Of a DNA stretch of 64,000 bases, positions 63,800 to 64,000 are shown one piece after another. The stretch is from Pseudomonas botevensis. Its GTDB lineage: Bacteria; Pseudomonadota; Gammaproteobacteria; Pseudomonadales; Pseudomonadaceae. The stretch lies in assembly GCF_019145475.1 (NCBI RefSeq), contig NZ_JAHTKI010000002.1, positions 186,001-250,000 of the forward strand, written 5' to 3'. Numbering within the stretch: the first letter of the stretch is position 1; the number at the start of each line of letters is the position of its first letter. Below the pieces are notes generated by a model. The model did not search any database and was not told the origin of the DNA. It saw nothing but the letters and a program-made list of their open reading frames with translations. A program made the position numbers and the translations under genes.

Positions 63800-64000
63800 A
63801 TGTTTGAACTCGATCACGATCTGGCCCAGGACATCGTCGACCGGGCGATGGCCATTTTGCCGTACAACGTCAACGTCATGGACAGCCAGGGCCTGATCCT
63901 CGGCAGCGGCGAGCCTGAGCGGATCAACACCCGCCATGAAGGCGCGCAACTGGTGCTGGCCAACAGTCGGGTGGTGGAGATCGACGCCCAGACCGCCGCG
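63800..64000 (+). CDS. cdaR: CdaR-type sugar diacid regulator, N-terminal part
   Basis: 67 codons are present before the window ends. The sequence (FELDHDLAQDIVDRAMAILPYNVNVMD..., then GLILGSGEPERINTRHEGA) is the N-terminal putative sugar-diacid-recognition domain of CdaR/SdaR activators. The expected C-terminal PucR-type HTH lies outside. It is divergent from the MFS gene by 171 bases, which must hold both promoters. Confidence 0.9.
   Translation, partial: MFELDHDLAQDIVDRAMAILPYNVNVMDSQGLILGSGEPERINTRHEGAQLVLANSRVVEIDAQTAA

Overview
The window is chromosomal DNA of a fluorescent Pseudomonas (P. fluorescens group). The evidence is the TTG-started gacA followed by uvrC and pgsA, an HPPD nearly identical in my memory to the P. 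fluorescens enzyme, an MvaT/MvaU-family H-NS-like protein, divergent kfrA-like and recombinase genes, REP-type repeats, and the overall GC-rich codon use. All calls come from reading the sequence; no database search was run.

Left core (1-7545): start of a lipase gene (partial), a three-repeat beta-sandwich protein, and a class I DAHP synthase on the minus strand. The DAHP synthase is preceded by an aromatic-rich leader peptide, a strong rho-independent terminator and a second aromatic-rich leader ORF. Then come a GNAT acetyltransferase, gacA-uvrC-pgsA, and tRNA-Gly, tRNA-Cys and tRNA-Leu.

Genomic island (about 7500-30355): the 3' end of tRNA-Leu plus its terminator hairpin (7500-7588) is repeated almost perfectly at 30268-30355, so these look like attL and attR of a 22.8 kb integrated element. 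Inside are a frameshifted integrase next to attL, a Fur-box FecI/FecR/TonB-receptor unit, a LysR-MFS pair, an AT-rich SDR-MFS module, a small tyrosine recombinase, a GntR-controlled sugar-acid module (MFS, amidohydrolase, GntP permease), a methyltransferase/FAD-oxidoreductase/TetR module of different base use, a histidine leader peptide (four His codons) with attenuator in front of a broken compact histidyl-tRNA-synthetase-like gene, and a decayed IS1182-type transposase. It is a mosaic and probably no longer mobile by its own tRNA-type integrase.

Right core (30366-64000): topoisomerase IB, modABC with a ModE-type operator, nitronate monooxygenase, acrylyl-CoA-reductase-like oxidoreductase, a 2OG-oxygenase/alkB/ada alkylation-repair cluster (Ada has lost three of the four N-domain zinc cysteines), a run of small orphan proteins and lipoproteins, galU, a CBS protein, glutathione reductase, kfrA-like gene and divergent tyrosine recombinase, ahpC-ahpF, gloA, an MvaU-like regulator, a CSS-EAL phosphodiesterase, LysR/EamA, hpd, rarD, aldo/keto reductase, LysR/SDR/VOC, and an MFS sugar-acid permease divergent from cdaR (partial at the right edge).

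The most striking signals are the two amino-acid-sensing leader systems (aromatic at 2747-3166; histidine at 27459-27608), the flanking att repeats of the island, the zinc-less Ada, and a REP element that forms the C-terminus of a VOC protein.
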